64,000 nt of DNA from Bradyrhizobium sp. G127 (GTDB lineage Bacteria > Pseudomonadota > Alphaproteobacteria > Rhizobiales > Xanthobacteraceae), in NCBI RefSeq assembly GCF_021502575.1, contig NZ_JAKFGN010000002.1, positions 806,001 to 870,000 of the forward strand, written 5' to 3'. The position numbers and the translations under genes were made by a program. The notes under the pieces were generated by a model. The model saw only the letters and a list, made by a program, of their open reading frames with translations, ran no database searches and was not told where the DNA came from. Positions within the stretch are counted from its first letter, which is position 1, and every line of letters begins with the position of its first letter. Positions 1-8,346 of this stretch are shown in pieces.

Positions 1-225
1 GGTGCCGCTGGCGATCACATCGAGCGCCTCGGTGACCACAGCGCCTTCGACGCAGCCGCCGGAGACAGACCCCAGAAACGTGCCATCGTCGTTGATGACG
101 AGGCTCGAACCTGCCGGGCGCGGCGCCGACCCCCAAGTCTCGACCACCGTCGCCAACGCCACGCCGTGACCGGACTTCATCCAGTTTTCGGCGGCTTTCA
201 AAATATCTTCGTCGCGGTTGAGCAT
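1..225 (-). CDS. XdhC/CoxF-like accessory protein, N-terminal part (runs off window)
   Basis: The first 75 residues are present; the gene continues past base 1. The N-terminus reads as a typical XdhC/CoxI-family domain, with the conserved SVSGGCVEG stretch near residues 58-66. In this family the protein helps mature or insert the molybdenum cofactor of xanthine-dehydrogenase-type hydroxylases. It starts 10 bases after the stop of the coxE-like gene, so it is the last visible gene of the cox-type operon. The start ATG at 225 is chosen because it follows the upstream stop closely and gives the family's usual N-terminus. Whether it serves a CO dehydrogenase or another molybdenum hydroxylase cannot be told here. 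Confidence 0.85.
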   Translation of the reverse strand, partial: MLNRDEDILKAAENWMKSGHGVALATVVETWGSAPRPAGSSLVINDDGTFLGSVSGGCVEGAVVTEALDVIASGT

Positions 226-235
226 GGCTTTTACC

Positions 236-1447
236 TCAGGCTGCGGAGCGGGCGTCGATACGGCGGGGCCGCGGGTCGGATGACAGCGCGGCGATCAGCC
301 CTTCCATCGACTTCAAGTTATGTACCGGACGGAATTCATCAACATGGGGCAACATCATTTTGATGCCCTGCGCCTTGGCCTCGAAGCCCTCAAACCGCAG
401 CAACGGATTGAGCCAGATCAGGCGGCGGCAGGAGCGATGCAGCCGGTCCATTTCGAATTCCAGCCGGGAATCGGCCTCGCGCTCCAACCCGTCGGAAATT
501 AACAGAACGATGGCACCCTGCCCGAGCACGCGCCGGCCCCACTGGTTGTTGAAGTTATGCAGCGAGGTCGCGATCCGCGTGCCGCCCGCCCAGTCCTCGA
601 CGCTGCTTGAGCATGCTGCCAGCGCCTCGTCGGGATCGCGCGCGCGCAGCGCCCGCGTCACGTTCGTAAGCCGCGTGCCGAACAGGAACACCGAGACGCG
701 CTTGCGGGCATCAGTGATGGCGTGGAGGAATTGCAGGAACAGCCTTGTGTAGTCAGCCATGGAGCCGGAAATATCGAGCAGCGCCACGATCGGGGCCGGC
801 TTGTCGATACGGCCGAGCCGATGGAATTTCACAATCTCCCCACCGGTGCGGAGGCTGCCGCGCAATGTCCGACGCAGGTCGAGCCGGGTGCCCCGCGCAT
901 CGGGCGCAAAACGCCGCGTGCGCAATTCGGCCTGCGGCAGCTTCATCTGCGCAATGGCGCGCGTCACTTCGGCAATCTCTGCAGCGCTCATCTGCGCAAA
1001 GTCCTTGCGCTGAAGAACCTCGCGATCGGAGACCGAGAGCTGCACGTTCTTTTCCTCGATCTCCGGCGCATCGATATTGCGGCTCTGAGCGAAGGCTTCC
1101 TGCACGCGACGCGATGCCGGCGGCGGAGGCTTCTGCGCCTCGGGCGGCAGCGGCACCGAATCCAGCATATGGTCCGTGCCCTCGGCGCGGCGGAAGAACA
1201 GATCGAAGGCCTGCGCGAACACCAGCGCATGTTCGCGGCGCTTGACGAAAATCGATTCCAGCGTGGTGAACAGATCGGCGCGGTTGCCGATATCGATCAG
1301 CCGCATCGCCTTCAGCGCATCGATCACCGCGCCCGGCCCGATCGGCAGTCCGGCCACACGCAGAGCGCGTGCAAAACCGATGACATTATCGGCGATCAAT
1401 CCGGTCGTTGGGGCCCCGATGTCGTTCGCCATCCTGTCACTTGCCAT
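236..1447 (-). CDS. coxE: CoxE-like VWA-domain protein
   Basis: 403 residues. The C-terminal half is a von Willebrand factor A domain with a MIDAS motif DISGS at residues 225-229, followed by threonine- and aspartate-bearing loops. The N-terminal half is the helical region typical of CoxE/DUF58-type partners of MoxR ATPases. In the Oligotropha cox system, CoxE works with CoxD in maturing the active site of CO dehydrogenase; that role is family knowledge, not visible here. The gene lies 19 bases downstream of coxD and 10 upstream of the XdhC-like gene. A second in-frame ATG five codons in is an alternative start. Confidence 0.88.
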   Translation of the reverse strand: MASDRMANDIGAPTTGLIADNVIGFARALRVAGLPIGPGAVIDALKAMRLIDIGNRADLFTTLESIFVKRREHALVFAQAFDLFFRRAEGTDHMLDSVPLPPEAQKPPPPASRRVQEAFAQSRNIDAPEIEEKNVQLSVSDREVLQRKDFAQMSAAEIAEVTRAIAQMKLPQAELRTRRFAPDARGTRLDLRRTLRGSLRTGGEIVKFHRLGRIDKPAPIVALLDISGSMADYTRLFLQFLHAITDARKRVSVFLFGTRLTNVTRALRARDPDEALAACSSSVEDWAGGTRIATSLHNFNNQWGRRVLGQGAIVLLISDGLEREADSRLEFEMDRLHRSCRRLIWLNPLLRFEGFEAKAQGIKMMLPHVDEFRPVHNLKSMEGLIAALSSDPRPRRIDARSAA

Positions 1448-1466
1448 GACGTGTCCCGGATTGCAT

Positions 1467-2375
1467 TCAGACCGCAGGATCGCTGACGGCTTCCTTGATG
1501 ACCTTGTCGAGTGCCGGTCCCTGCATGCGCCCGATGTCGTCCTGATACTTCAACAGCGCGCCGAGCGTATCGCCCACCACCTGCGGCGTCAGCGAACGCG
1601 CGTCGAGTTCGGTCAAGGCCGTAGCCCAGTCGATGGTCTCGGCGACGCCCGGCACCTTGAACAGATCCTGCTCGCGCAGCGCCTGCACGAATCCAACCAC
1701 CTGTTGCGACAGCTTCGCGCTGATGTTCGGCACCCGCGACTTGACGATGGCCAGTTCACGCTCGGCAGACGGATAATCCACCCAGTGATAGAGACAGCGG
1801 CGCTTCAGCGCATCGTGAATTTCGCGAGTGCGGTTCGACGTGACGATGACGATCGGCGGCTGCGGCGCCTTCACCGTGCCGAATTCCGGAATCGTCACTT
1901 GGAAGTCGCTGAGGATCTCCAGCAGATAGGCCTCGAACGCTTCGTCGGCGCGGTCGAGCTCATCGATCAGCAGCACAGGCGGCCCGACGACGTCCGGCTC
2001 CAGTGCCTGCAACAACGGGCGCTTGATCAGATACTTTTCTGCAAAAATGTCTGCCGAAAGCTGCTCGCGGTCGGTTTCGCCGCTGGCCTCCGCCAGACGA
2101 ATGGCGATCATCTGTGCCGCGCTGTTCCACTCATAAACAGCGGAGGCGACGTCGAGACCTTCATAGCATTGCAGGCGGATCAGTTTACGTCCGAGGGCTG
2201 CGGCAAGAACCTTTGCGATCTCGGTCTTCCCCACCCCTGCCTCGCCTTCGAGAAACAGCGGACGGCCCATCTTGAGCGAGAGATAGACCACCGTCGCAAG
2301 CGACCGCTCAGCGAGATAGCCACGGCTGGTGAGCAAATCGAGCGTTGCATCGACCGATGCGGGAATCTTGCTCAT
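1467..2375 (-). CDS. coxD: CoxD-like MoxR-family AAA+ ATPase
   Basis: 302 residues. Walker A GEAGVGKT is at residues 44-51 and Walker B LLIDELD near 135-141, with a sensor asparagine in VTSNRTRE. MoxR ATPases pair with VWA proteins to activate metalloenzymes; CoxD is needed for the [CuSMoO2] centre of CO dehydrogenase in Oligotropha. I chose the ATG at 2375, preceded by GGAG about 11 bases upstream, over an in-frame upstream start at 2426 that would overlap coxM by 32 bases. It is followed 19 bases later by coxE, forming the usual ATPase-VWA pair. Confidence 0.9.
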   Translation of the reverse strand: MSKIPASVDATLDLLTSRGYLAERSLATVVYLSLKMGRPLFLEGEAGVGKTEIAKVLAAALGRKLIRLQCYEGLDVASAVYEWNSAAQMIAIRLAEASGETDREQLSADIFAEKYLIKRPLLQALEPDVVGPPVLLIDELDRADEAFEAYLLEILSDFQVTIPEFGTVKAPQPPIVIVTSNRTREIHDALKRRCLYHWVDYPSAERELAIVKSRVPNISAKLSQQVVGFVQALREQDLFKVPGVAETIDWATALTELDARSLTPQVVGDTLGALLKYQDDIGRMQGPALDKVIKEAVSDPAV

Positions 2376-2394
2376 GCGCACACCAACTCCAATT

Positions 2395-3201
2395 TCAGCT
2401 CTTTGCAGTCGCAGCCTCGACGGCACGGCGCGCGAGCACGCCGATCAGATGTGCGCGATATTCGGCGCTGCCGTGGATGTCGCTGTTGAGGCCGTCGGCC
2501 GGCACCGTCAGTCCGTCGAGCGACTTCGGCGAAAACCGTTTCTTCAGCGCTTCCTCGAACTCGGTGACACGGAACACGCCGTCACCACCCGCGCCGGTGA
2601 CCGCGACGCGGACATCCGACGGACGGCGCGCGACGAACACGCCGACCAGCGCGTAACGCGACGCCTGATTGCGGAATTTCTGATATGCGGCTTTCTTCGG
2701 CAGCGGAAACATCACGCGCGTAATGATCTCGTCGGGCTCAAGCGCCGTGGTGAACAGGCCCTGAAAGTATTCTTCCGGCTTGAGCCGGCGCTTGTTGGTA
2801 ACGATGGTCGCACCCAGCGCCAGCACCGCTGCGGGATAGTCGGCCGTCGGATCGTTGTTGGCGAGCGAACCGCCGATGGTACCCTTGTGACGAACCGCCG
2901 GATCGCCGATCAGGCCGGCGAGTTCGGCAAGCGCAGGAATGGCTTCCCCGACGATGGCGGAGTTCGCGACTTCGGCGTGGGTTGCCGTCGCACCGATCAC
3001 CAGATTGCGACCCTTCATCTCGATGCCATTGAGGCCTTCGATGTGGCTGAGATCGACCAGATGCGGCGGTGCAGCGAGCCGCTGCTTCATAACCGGCACC
3101 AGCGTATGGCCGCCGGCGATCAGCTTGGCGTCCTCGTTCTTGAGGAGAAGATTGGCGGCCTGCCGCACAGTCCCGGGACGATGATATTTGAAATCGTACA
3201 T
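2395..3201 (-). CDS. coxM: Molybdenum hydroxylase FAD-binding medium subunit, CoxM/CutM type
   Basis: 268 residues. FAD-binding motifs of the CO-dehydrogenase flavoprotein family are present: AGGHTLVP at about 29-36 and TIGGSLANNDPTADYP near 108-123. The subunit passes electrons from the 2Fe-2S subunit to FAD and on to the electron acceptor. It begins 24 bases after the stop of the iron-sulfur subunit, so there is no room for the large molybdopterin subunit between them. The substrate of the enzyme cannot be inferred without that subunit; CO dehydrogenase, an aromatic hydroxylase or an aldehyde oxidase are all possible. Confidence 0.92.
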   Translation of the reverse strand: MYDFKYHRPGTVRQAANLLLKNEDAKLIAGGHTLVPVMKQRLAAPPHLVDLSHIEGLNGIEMKGRNLVIGATATHAEVANSAIVGEAIPALAELAGLIGDPAVRHKGTIGGSLANNDPTADYPAAVLALGATIVTNKRRLKPEEYFQGLFTTALEPDEIITRVMFPLPKKAAYQKFRNQASRYALVGVFVARRPSDVRVAVTGAGGDGVFRVTEFEEALKKRFSPKSLDGLTVPADGLNSDIHGSAEYRAHLIGVLARRAVEAATAKS

Positions 3202-3225
3202 AAGAGGTCCTTCGGGAGCGCGTCG

Positions 3226-3711
3226 TTACGCGAGATCGGATTTGGCCATCGCCTTGGCGCCGGCCGCAATCGACAGCACGATGTTCTGATAGCCCGTGCA
3301 GCGGCACAGATTGCCTTCAAGTTCTTCGCGGATCACATGGTCACTCAGGTCGTGCCCCTTGCGATGCACCAGGTCGACCGCGGTCATGATCATACCCGGC
3401 GTACAGAAGCCGCATTGCAAACCATGGTGCTCGCGGAATGCTTCCTGCATCGGATGCAGCGGAGCGCCGTCGGCGGCGAGACCTTCGATCGTCTTGACCT
3501 CGTGGCCGTCCGCCATCACCGCCAGCGTGGTGCAGGACTTCACCGCCTTGCCGTCGAGATGGACGACGCATGCGCCGCATTGCGAGGTGTCGCAACCGAC
3601 ATGGGTGCCGGTGAGCCGGAGGTTTTCGCGCAGGAACTGGACCAGCAGCGTCCGCGAGTCGACCTTCCCCGTCACAGGATTACCGTTCACGATCAGTGAA
3701 ATCTTGGCCAT
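3226..3711 (-). CDS. coxS: Molybdenum hydroxylase 2Fe-2S small subunit, CoxS/CutS type
   Basis: 161 residues with the two [2Fe-2S] clusters of the xanthine oxidase family. The plant-ferredoxin type N-terminal cluster uses Cys40, 45, 48 and 60; the C-terminal cluster uses Cys100, 103, 136 and 138 (CGFC and CRC motifs). It would carry electrons from the molybdopterin site to FAD in CoxM. The ATG at 3711 is preferred to a GTG six bases upstream because AGAGAG lies at normal spacing. It is transcribed with coxM and the downstream maturation genes. The partner large subunit is not in the visible part of the cluster. Confidence 0.93.
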   Translation of the reverse strand: MAKISLIVNGNPVTGKVDSRTLLVQFLRENLRLTGTHVGCDTSQCGACVVHLDGKAVKSCTTLAVMADGHEVKTIEGLAADGAPLHPMQEAFREHHGLQCGFCTPGMIMTAVDLVHRKGHDLSDHVIREELEGNLCRCTGYQNIVLSIAAGAKAMAKSDLA

Positions 3712-3907
3712 CAACACTCTCTTGTTTTCGGCTGAACGCCCAGGTTCTGGCGCTCAAATTTGGCGACGCCGCAGGCACGGCGCAAACGCATTTAAAATAG
3801 TTCCAGATTGATAATATGGGCCATTCCCGCAATGAGCAACCATGCGCGGACCGGCTGCGGACAAGAAGGCTTGATTTGCAGGAGGGGCTGATATGCCGAA
3901 ACGGCCT

Positions 3908-4357
3908 TCAGCCCGCTTTCACTGCGTCCGCGAATTTTGCAAAAAATTCATCGGCGAGCTTCTTGGCGGATCCATTGATGAGCCGCTGGCCCAGTTGCGC
4001 GAGCTTGCCGCCGATCTGGGCGTCGACATTATAACTCAGCAGCGTGCCGCCGTCCTTGTCAGCCAGCGCCACGGTTGCGCCGCCCTTGGCGAATCCGGCA
4101 ACACCGCCCTCGCCCTCGCCGGAAATCTTGTAGCTGTTCGGCGGGTCGAAATCGCTCAAGGTGACCTTGCCCTTGAACCGCGCAGACACTGGGCCGACCT
4201 TCATCTTGGCGACCGCTTCGAACTGGTTCTCCCCGGCCACATTTAACTCCTCGCAGCCCGGAATGCAGGCCTTCAAGACAGCCGGGTCGTTGAGCTTCGC
4301 CCAGACCACTTCGCGGGAAGCCGGAAGCTGAACCTCGCCGGTCATTGTCATCGCCAT
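3908..4357 (-). CDS. coxG: CoxG-like SRPBCC family protein
   Basis: 149 residues. It matches the CoxG/SRPBCC (carbon monoxide dehydrogenase subunit G) family: an N-terminal MTGEVQLPASREVVW-type strand, the PGCEEL segment and a C-terminal helix. In Oligotropha, CoxG anchors CO dehydrogenase to the membrane; several aerobic molybdenum hydroxylase clusters carry homologues of unclear function. The ATG at 4357 is preceded by GGGAGG seven bases away. It lies 196 bases upstream of coxS and diverges from pcaB, so the 170-base gap to pcaB should hold both promoters. Confidence 0.88.
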   Translation of the reverse strand: MAMTMTGEVQLPASREVVWAKLNDPAVLKACIPGCEELNVAGENQFEAVAKMKVGPVSARFKGKVTLSDFDPPNSYKISGEGEGGVAGFAKGGATVALADKDGGTLLSYNVDAQIGGKLAQLGQRLINGSAKKLADEFFAKFADAVKAG

Positions 4358-4526
4358 GAGCAAGCCTCCCAGTTCAATGGCCGCATACCGCGGCCTTATG
4401 TCAGTTCAAGTAAGCCACCGACAGCAGAATTGAAAGAGGACCGTTCGGGCAGTTGCATTGCAAAATCCTCGCCGGCCGAGCGAATCTATTGGCATGCCAT
4501 CGGCCGTTCGTTAGGGTCCGCGCATC

Positions 4527-5882
4527 ATGAGCACGTCCCTTTCGCCCCTGCTGGCGCCCATGCTGTCGAGCGCCACGATGCGCGCCGTCTGCGATGATGC
4601 CGCCTTCCTGCAGCATATGCTGGATTTCGAAGGTGCGCTTGCGCGCGCGGAAGCTGCCACCGGCGTCATCCCCGCCAGCGCGGCAGACGCGATTTCAAAA
4701 GCCTGTCAGGCCGGGCAATTCGACATAGCAACCCTCGCGGACGCAGCGACGAAAGCCGGCAATCTCGCTATTCCACTGGTCAGGGCGCTGACCGCCGCTG
4801 TCGCGAAGACCGATGCCGAAGCGGCCCGATATGTTCACTGGGGTGCGACCAGTCAAGACGTGATCGATACTGCCACCGTGTTGCAGTTGCGCGCCGGCAT
4901 CGATGCGCTGCTGAGAGATCTTGACCGCGCCGTCGCGGGCTTCGCCAAGCAGGCGCAGCAGCATCGCCAGACCGCCGCCGTCGCACGCACCTGGCTGCAA
5001 CATGCGCTGCCGATGCCGTTCGGCCTGAAACTCGCGGAGTATGCTGCGGCGCTGCATCGCTCGCGCGTGCGCCTGACCCGGTCGCACGCCGAGGCATTGG
5101 TCTTGCAATTCGGTGGCGCAGCAGGAACGCTGGCTGCCCTTGGCGATAAAGGAATGATCGTCGCGGAACAGCTTGCCAAGGAGCTTTCGCTGCGGCTGCC
5201 GGATGCTCCATGGCATACGCATCGCGACCGCATTGCCGAGGTCGCCTCGACCTTCGCGATCCTCGCAGGCAGTTGCGGCAAGATCGCGCGCGACGTTTCG
5301 CTACTGATGCAAACCGATGTCGCGGAAGCCTTCGAGCCTGCAGGCGAAGGCCGCGGCGGCTCCTCGACCATGCCGCACAAGCGCAATCCGGTCGCGGCAG
5401 CAACCGCGCTTGCCGCAGCAACAATGGCGCCAAATCTCGCGGCAACGATTCTTTCGGCGCAGGTACAGGACCACGAGCGCAGTGCGGGCCCGTGGCACGC
5501 CGAATGGCCCACCCTGCCGATGCTGATGCTGGTCACGTCCGGCGCACTCGGCTCCATCGTTGAGTTGGCCGAAGGATTGGAGGTCGATGCCGTACGGATG
5601 CGCGCCAATCTCGACTCCACGCAAGGTCTTGTCATGGCTGAAGCCGTCTCGATGGCGCTGGCGGAAAAGACCGGCAAGAGCGAAGCCCATAGCATTGTCG
5701 AAGCCGCAAGCCGCAAGGCGATCGAGTGCAAACAGCACCTTCGCGATATTCTCGGTAAAGACCCGCGCGTGACAGCGCATCTCAGCGCCGATAAACTCAA
5801 GAGCCTGTTCGAGCCGATGTCCTATCAGGGTGTCTCGCAGTCGCTGATCGACCGGCTGCTTGCGTCGCTTGATGACGAATAG
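4527..5882 (+). CDS. pcaB: 3-carboxy-cis,cis-muconate cycloisomerase
   Basis: 451 residues of the fumarase/adenylosuccinate lyase superfamily, with signature GSSTMPHKRNP at 278-288. The bacterial PcaB-type N-terminus and the neighbouring pcaD and pcaC identify it as the enzyme converting 3-carboxymuconate to 4-carboxymuconolactone in protocatechuate breakdown. It differs clearly from the purB product encoded at 17.6 kb. A palindromic intergenic repeat separates it from pcaD. No pcaG, pcaH or PcaQ-type regulator gene is visible in the window, so ring cleavage must be encoded elsewhere. Confidence 0.95.
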   Translation: MSTSLSPLLAPMLSSATMRAVCDDAAFLQHMLDFEGALARAEAATGVIPASAADAISKACQAGQFDIATLADAATKAGNLAIPLVRALTAAVAKTDAEAARYVHWGATSQDVIDTATVLQLRAGIDALLRDLDRAVAGFAKQAQQHRQTAAVARTWLQHALPMPFGLKLAEYAAALHRSRVRLTRSHAEALVLQFGGAAGTLAALGDKGMIVAEQLAKELSLRLPDAPWHTHRDRIAEVASTFAILAGSCGKIARDVSLLMQTDVAEAFEPAGEGRGGSSTMPHKRNPVAAATALAAATMAPNLAATILSAQVQDHERSAGPWHAEWPTLPMLMLVTSGALGSIVELAEGLEVDAVRMRANLDSTQGLVMAEAVSMALAEKTGKSEAHSIVEAASRKAIECKQHLRDILGKDPRVTAHLSADKLKSLFEPMSYQGVSQSLIDRLLASLDDE

Positions 5883-5912
5883 AATCGTGCGCGCCACAAG
5901 GAACAGAAGCTT

Positions 5913-5994
5913 CATTGCCGGGCTTGACCCGGCAGTCCATCATCTTGAAAGATTCATTTCAGGATGGATGCGCGGGTCAAGCCCGCGCATGACG
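5913..5994. repeat. Palindromic intergenic repeat (family with the one at 13789)
   Basis: Two inverted-repeat arms, TGCCGGGCTTGACCCGGCA and TGCGCGGGTCAAGCCCGCGCA, are separated by about 36 bases. The copy at 13789-13871 has the same architecture (GGCCGGGCTTGTCCCGGCC and a second GC-rich arm ending in GGGCATGAC). Such extragenic palindromes are common in Bradyrhizobium relatives. This copy lies inside the pcaB-pcaD interval and could act as an mRNA processing or stability element; that is inference. Confidence 0.75.
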
Positions 5995-6017
5995 ATCAAA
6001 ATGCGGAGAGATGCTTA

Positions 6018-6800
6018 ATGCCCATGATCGATGCCGACGGTTGCCTGCTCAATGTCTCGGTCGAAGGCCGCGACGGCGGACCGACCGTCATGCTGTCGAA
6101 TTCGCTCGGCGCAACCATGCAGATGTGGGAGCCGCAGATGTCGGCGTTGACCAAGCTGTATCGTGTCGTGCGCTACGACCGGCGCGGCCATGGCAAGTCC
6201 GGCGTCCCGCCCGGACCGTATTCGATGGAGCGTTTCGGCAAGGATGTGCTGGCGATCCTCGACGACCTCAATATCGAGAAGGTGCACTGGTGCGGATTGT
6301 CGATGGGCGGCATGGTTGGCCAGTGGCTGGGAGCAAATGCGCCGGAGCGAATCGGCAAACTGATCCTCGCCAATACCTCCTGCTACTATCCGGACCCGAC
6401 CAACTGGCACAATCGCATCAAGGCGGTGAGCGAAAACGGCCTCGCATCGATCGCCGATACCGTGATCGCCGCGTGGCTGACGTCGGATTTCCGCGAACGC
6501 GAGCCGCAGATCGCGGCAAAGCTGAAGGCCATGCTGATCGCCACGCCACAGCAGGGTTACATCGCGTGCTGCGAAGCACTGAGCCGACTCGACCAGCGCG
6601 ACCTGTTGCCGCGCATCAAGGCGCCCACGCTGGTGATCGCCGGCCGTCACGATACATCCACGCCGGTCGAAGCCAGCGTGTTCATCCGCAGCCAGATTCC
6701 AAATGCGAGCATGACCCTGCTCGACGCAGCTCACATTTCGAACATCGAACAGCCGCATAACTTCACCGAGGCCGTGGTCGGATTCCTGACCCAGCGCTGA
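6018..6800 (+). CDS. pcaD: 3-oxoadipate enol-lactonase
   Basis: 260 residues, alpha/beta hydrolase fold. The nucleophile elbow GLSMGG has Ser95, with Asp212 (GRHD) and His239 (DAAH) completing the triad. It hydrolyses 3-oxoadipate enol-lactone to 3-oxoadipate. The ATG at 6018 has GGAGAG eight bases upstream; in-frame sequence further upstream runs through the intergenic palindrome and is not coding. pcaC starts 9 bases after its stop, so the two are co-transcribed. Confidence 0.94.
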   Translation: MPMIDADGCLLNVSVEGRDGGPTVMLSNSLGATMQMWEPQMSALTKLYRVVRYDRRGHGKSGVPPGPYSMERFGKDVLAILDDLNIEKVHWCGLSMGGMVGQWLGANAPERIGKLILANTSCYYPDPTNWHNRIKAVSENGLASIADTVIAAWLTSDFREREPQIAAKLKAMLIATPQQGYIACCEALSRLDQRDLLPRIKAPTLVIAGRHDTSTPVEASVFIRSQIPNASMTLLDAAHISNIEQPHNFTEAVVGFLTQR

Positions 6801-6809
6801 GACCGATCA

Positions 6810-7202
6810 ATGGATGACAACCAACGCCGCAATGACGGCACGGCGCAGCGGCGCAAGGTGCTTGGCGATGCCTGGGTCGATAAATCCGTTGCGGGAAAGT
6901 CCACGTTCAATGCGGATTTCCTCGATCTCATCAGCCGTTATGCCTGGGGCGAGATCTGGACGCGGCCGCATTTCGACGAACGCACCCGCCGCGTGCTGGT
7001 GATCGGCACCATGATGTCGCTCGGACAGTGGGATGAATTCCGCCTGCACGTCCGGGCGGCGCTCACCGAAGGCGGCTTCACGCCGGACGACATCAAGGAA
7101 ATCCTGCTTCAGCAGGCAATTTATTGCGGCGTCCCCGCCGCCAACCATGCCTTCAAGGAAGCGGCTGGCGTGATTCAGGAGTTGGGGCTGCTCGACAAAT
7201 AG
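6810..7202 (+). CDS. pcaC: 4-carboxymuconolactone decarboxylase
   Basis: 130 residues, the usual length of free-standing PcaC (CMD/AhpD-like fold). Characteristic stretches are TRPHFDERTRR, GQWDEFRLHVRAAL and the C-terminal YCGVPAANHAF, which supplies the active-site histidine. It decarboxylates 4-carboxymuconolactone to 3-oxoadipate enol-lactone, the substrate of PcaD just upstream. Its last 28 bases overlap the 3' end of the convergent membrane-protein gene on the other strand. Confidence 0.95.
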   Translation: MDDNQRRNDGTAQRRKVLGDAWVDKSVAGKSTFNADFLDLISRYAWGEIWTRPHFDERTRRVLVIGTMMSLGQWDEFRLHVRAALTEGGFTPDDIKEILLQQAIYCGVPAANHAFKEAAGVIQELGLLDK

Positions 7203-7705
7203 CCGTGATGCGGTTCTGGCGAGGTCTGTTTTTTACGGGATGCCATGACCTGCGGATCGGTATCGACGATCAAGATGATCGCGCCCCCAATCAGCAACAG
7301 CGACTCGCTGGCATGAAGCCGCAGCGCCGCCAGTTCCCCGACTTTCGATGCGGCAATCAGGCTGGCCATGCTGATGAATGCAGCAAGCCCCAGCGCGAAA
7401 GCGAGCGCCTCATCGGCGCCGCCCTTATTCCGGATCGCCGCACGGATGACCAGCAAGAGGAACACAAGGAAGAAGGCGGCGACGATGACTTTCCCCAGCG
7501 CCAGCAGCCACGCGAGGCGGATGGTATCGATCGAGGAAAGAGAGAGAAAGTCGCTGGCATACATCGCCGCGGCGATATTGGTGCGATCGTAGAAGCCGCG
7601 GATCGGCGAAACCCATATCTTCATCGCCGACAGAACCCAAGACGGGATGAAATAACACGCCAGAAGCACGCCATTATACGTGCTGATCCGCCAGTCGTTG
7701 TACAT
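7175..7705 (-). CDS. Predicted integral membrane protein, unknown function
   Basis: 176 residues with about four hydrophobic segments, near residues 12-30, 64-88, 100-118 and 132-150, ending in a hydrophilic serine/proline-rich tail. I do not recognise a domain. The reading frame is convincing because the hydrophobic segments are well formed and no gene is on the other strand between 7203 and 8346. Its 3' end overlaps pcaC by 28 bases in convergent orientation, so the tail may be shorter in relatives. Function unknown. Confidence 0.7.
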   Translation of the reverse strand: MYNDWRISTYNGVLLACYFIPSWVLSAMKIWVSPIRGFYDRTNIAAAMYASDFLSLSSIDTIRLAWLLALGKVIVAAFFLVFLLLVIRAAIRNKGGADEALAFALGLAAFISMASLIAASKVGELAALRLHASESLLLIGGAIILIVDTDPQVMASRKKQTSPEPHHGYLSSSPNS

Positions 7706-7833
7706 CTGCCGCCTGCTCCAACGTGAAGCCGGAGCTAACTCCCCTCAACTGGGAGCGGCAATTTAAACCCTTTCTTAACCTTAATACGGCGGCCGGCCTG
7801 TGGACAACCGAAAGCCGGACGCATCCGCGCAAA

Positions 7834-7859
7834 AAAATCCCGCCTTTCGGCGGGATTTT
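7834..7859. terminator. Rho-independent terminator-like hairpin
   Basis: A perfect 11-bp stem AAAATCCCGCC / GGCGGGATTTT with loop TTTC. It has A/T-rich flanks on both sides and so could act in either direction. It lies downstream of the small Gln/Asn-rich gene on the minus strand and upstream of the leftward membrane-protein gene, and most plausibly ends the Gln/Asn-rich transcript. Confidence 0.7.
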
Positions 7860-7890
7860 CTCAACTCAACCACTCCGAACGCGATCAGGA

Positions 7891-7931
7891 CATGATCAGA
7901 AAAGCGGAAACGGTTTTCTGACCTGATCATG
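7891..7931. repeat. Imperfect palindrome of the rhizobial intergenic type
   Basis: Arms CATGATCAGAAAA and TTTTCTGACCTGATCATG enclose a GC-rich centre (GCGGAAACGG). The wording is close to a very common extragenic repeat of Bradyrhizobium and related genomes built on GATCATG, AAA and TTTTC blocks. It lies just downstream of the stop codon of the small Gln/Asn-rich gene. Role unknown. Confidence 0.6.
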
Positions 7932-7940
7932 CCGGCGATG

Positions 7941-8108
7941 TCAGTGGCCGCCCTTTTGGCTCTGCTGACCCTGCTGGCCCGGCTTGTGGCTCGGATCCTG
8001 CTGCTGCTGACCGGGTTTTTGACCACCGCCCTGCTGCTGACCCGGCTTCTGACTTGGATTCTGGCTCTGTTGGCCGGGGTTCTGGTTCGGATTGTTCTGG
8101 TTGCCCAT
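7941..8108 (-). CDS. Small Gln/Asn/Gly/Pro-rich low-complexity protein
   Basis: 55 residues, beginning MGNQNNPNQNPGQQSQNP and built from imperfect repeats of Q-K-P-G-Q-Q and Q-N-P-G-Q type; almost no hydrophobic residues, so disordered. The start at 8108 is supported by a strong AAAGGAG 8 bases upstream. In-frame sequence upstream of this ATG has different composition and is unlikely to be coding. Similar short QNPGQQ-type proteins occur in Bradyrhizobium relatives, without known function. A terminator-like hairpin lies downstream at 7834-7859. Confidence 0.75.
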   Translation of the reverse strand: MGNQNNPNQNPGQQSQNPSQKPGQQQGGGQKPGQQQQDPSHKPGQQGQQSQKGGH

Positions 8109-8346
8109 GATGGCATCTCCTTTGTTGAACGAAGAACCAACAGCCGCCGTTGTCATTGGTTGCAATGGAACACCGTGTTCCTCCATGAACTTTTCATCGC
8201 ACCGCAAACTTCGCGTGGACGACGACCCCACGCCGCACCCCTGCCAGTTGCCGCACCCTGTTCCCACTGTTAGAAAATGGGACGACGCGACGATCCGGCT
8301 GCCGGGGCCTTCGACGTGTCGATCTGTTCCTCGAACACGGCAGCCC

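Noticed and set aside
722-1486. Long plus-strand open frames opposite coxE and coxD (also 1176-2489 and 2329-3699)
   Set aside because: They are antisense to genes with clear motifs, and their sequence is arginine/histidine-rich as expected of a GC-rich antisense frame.
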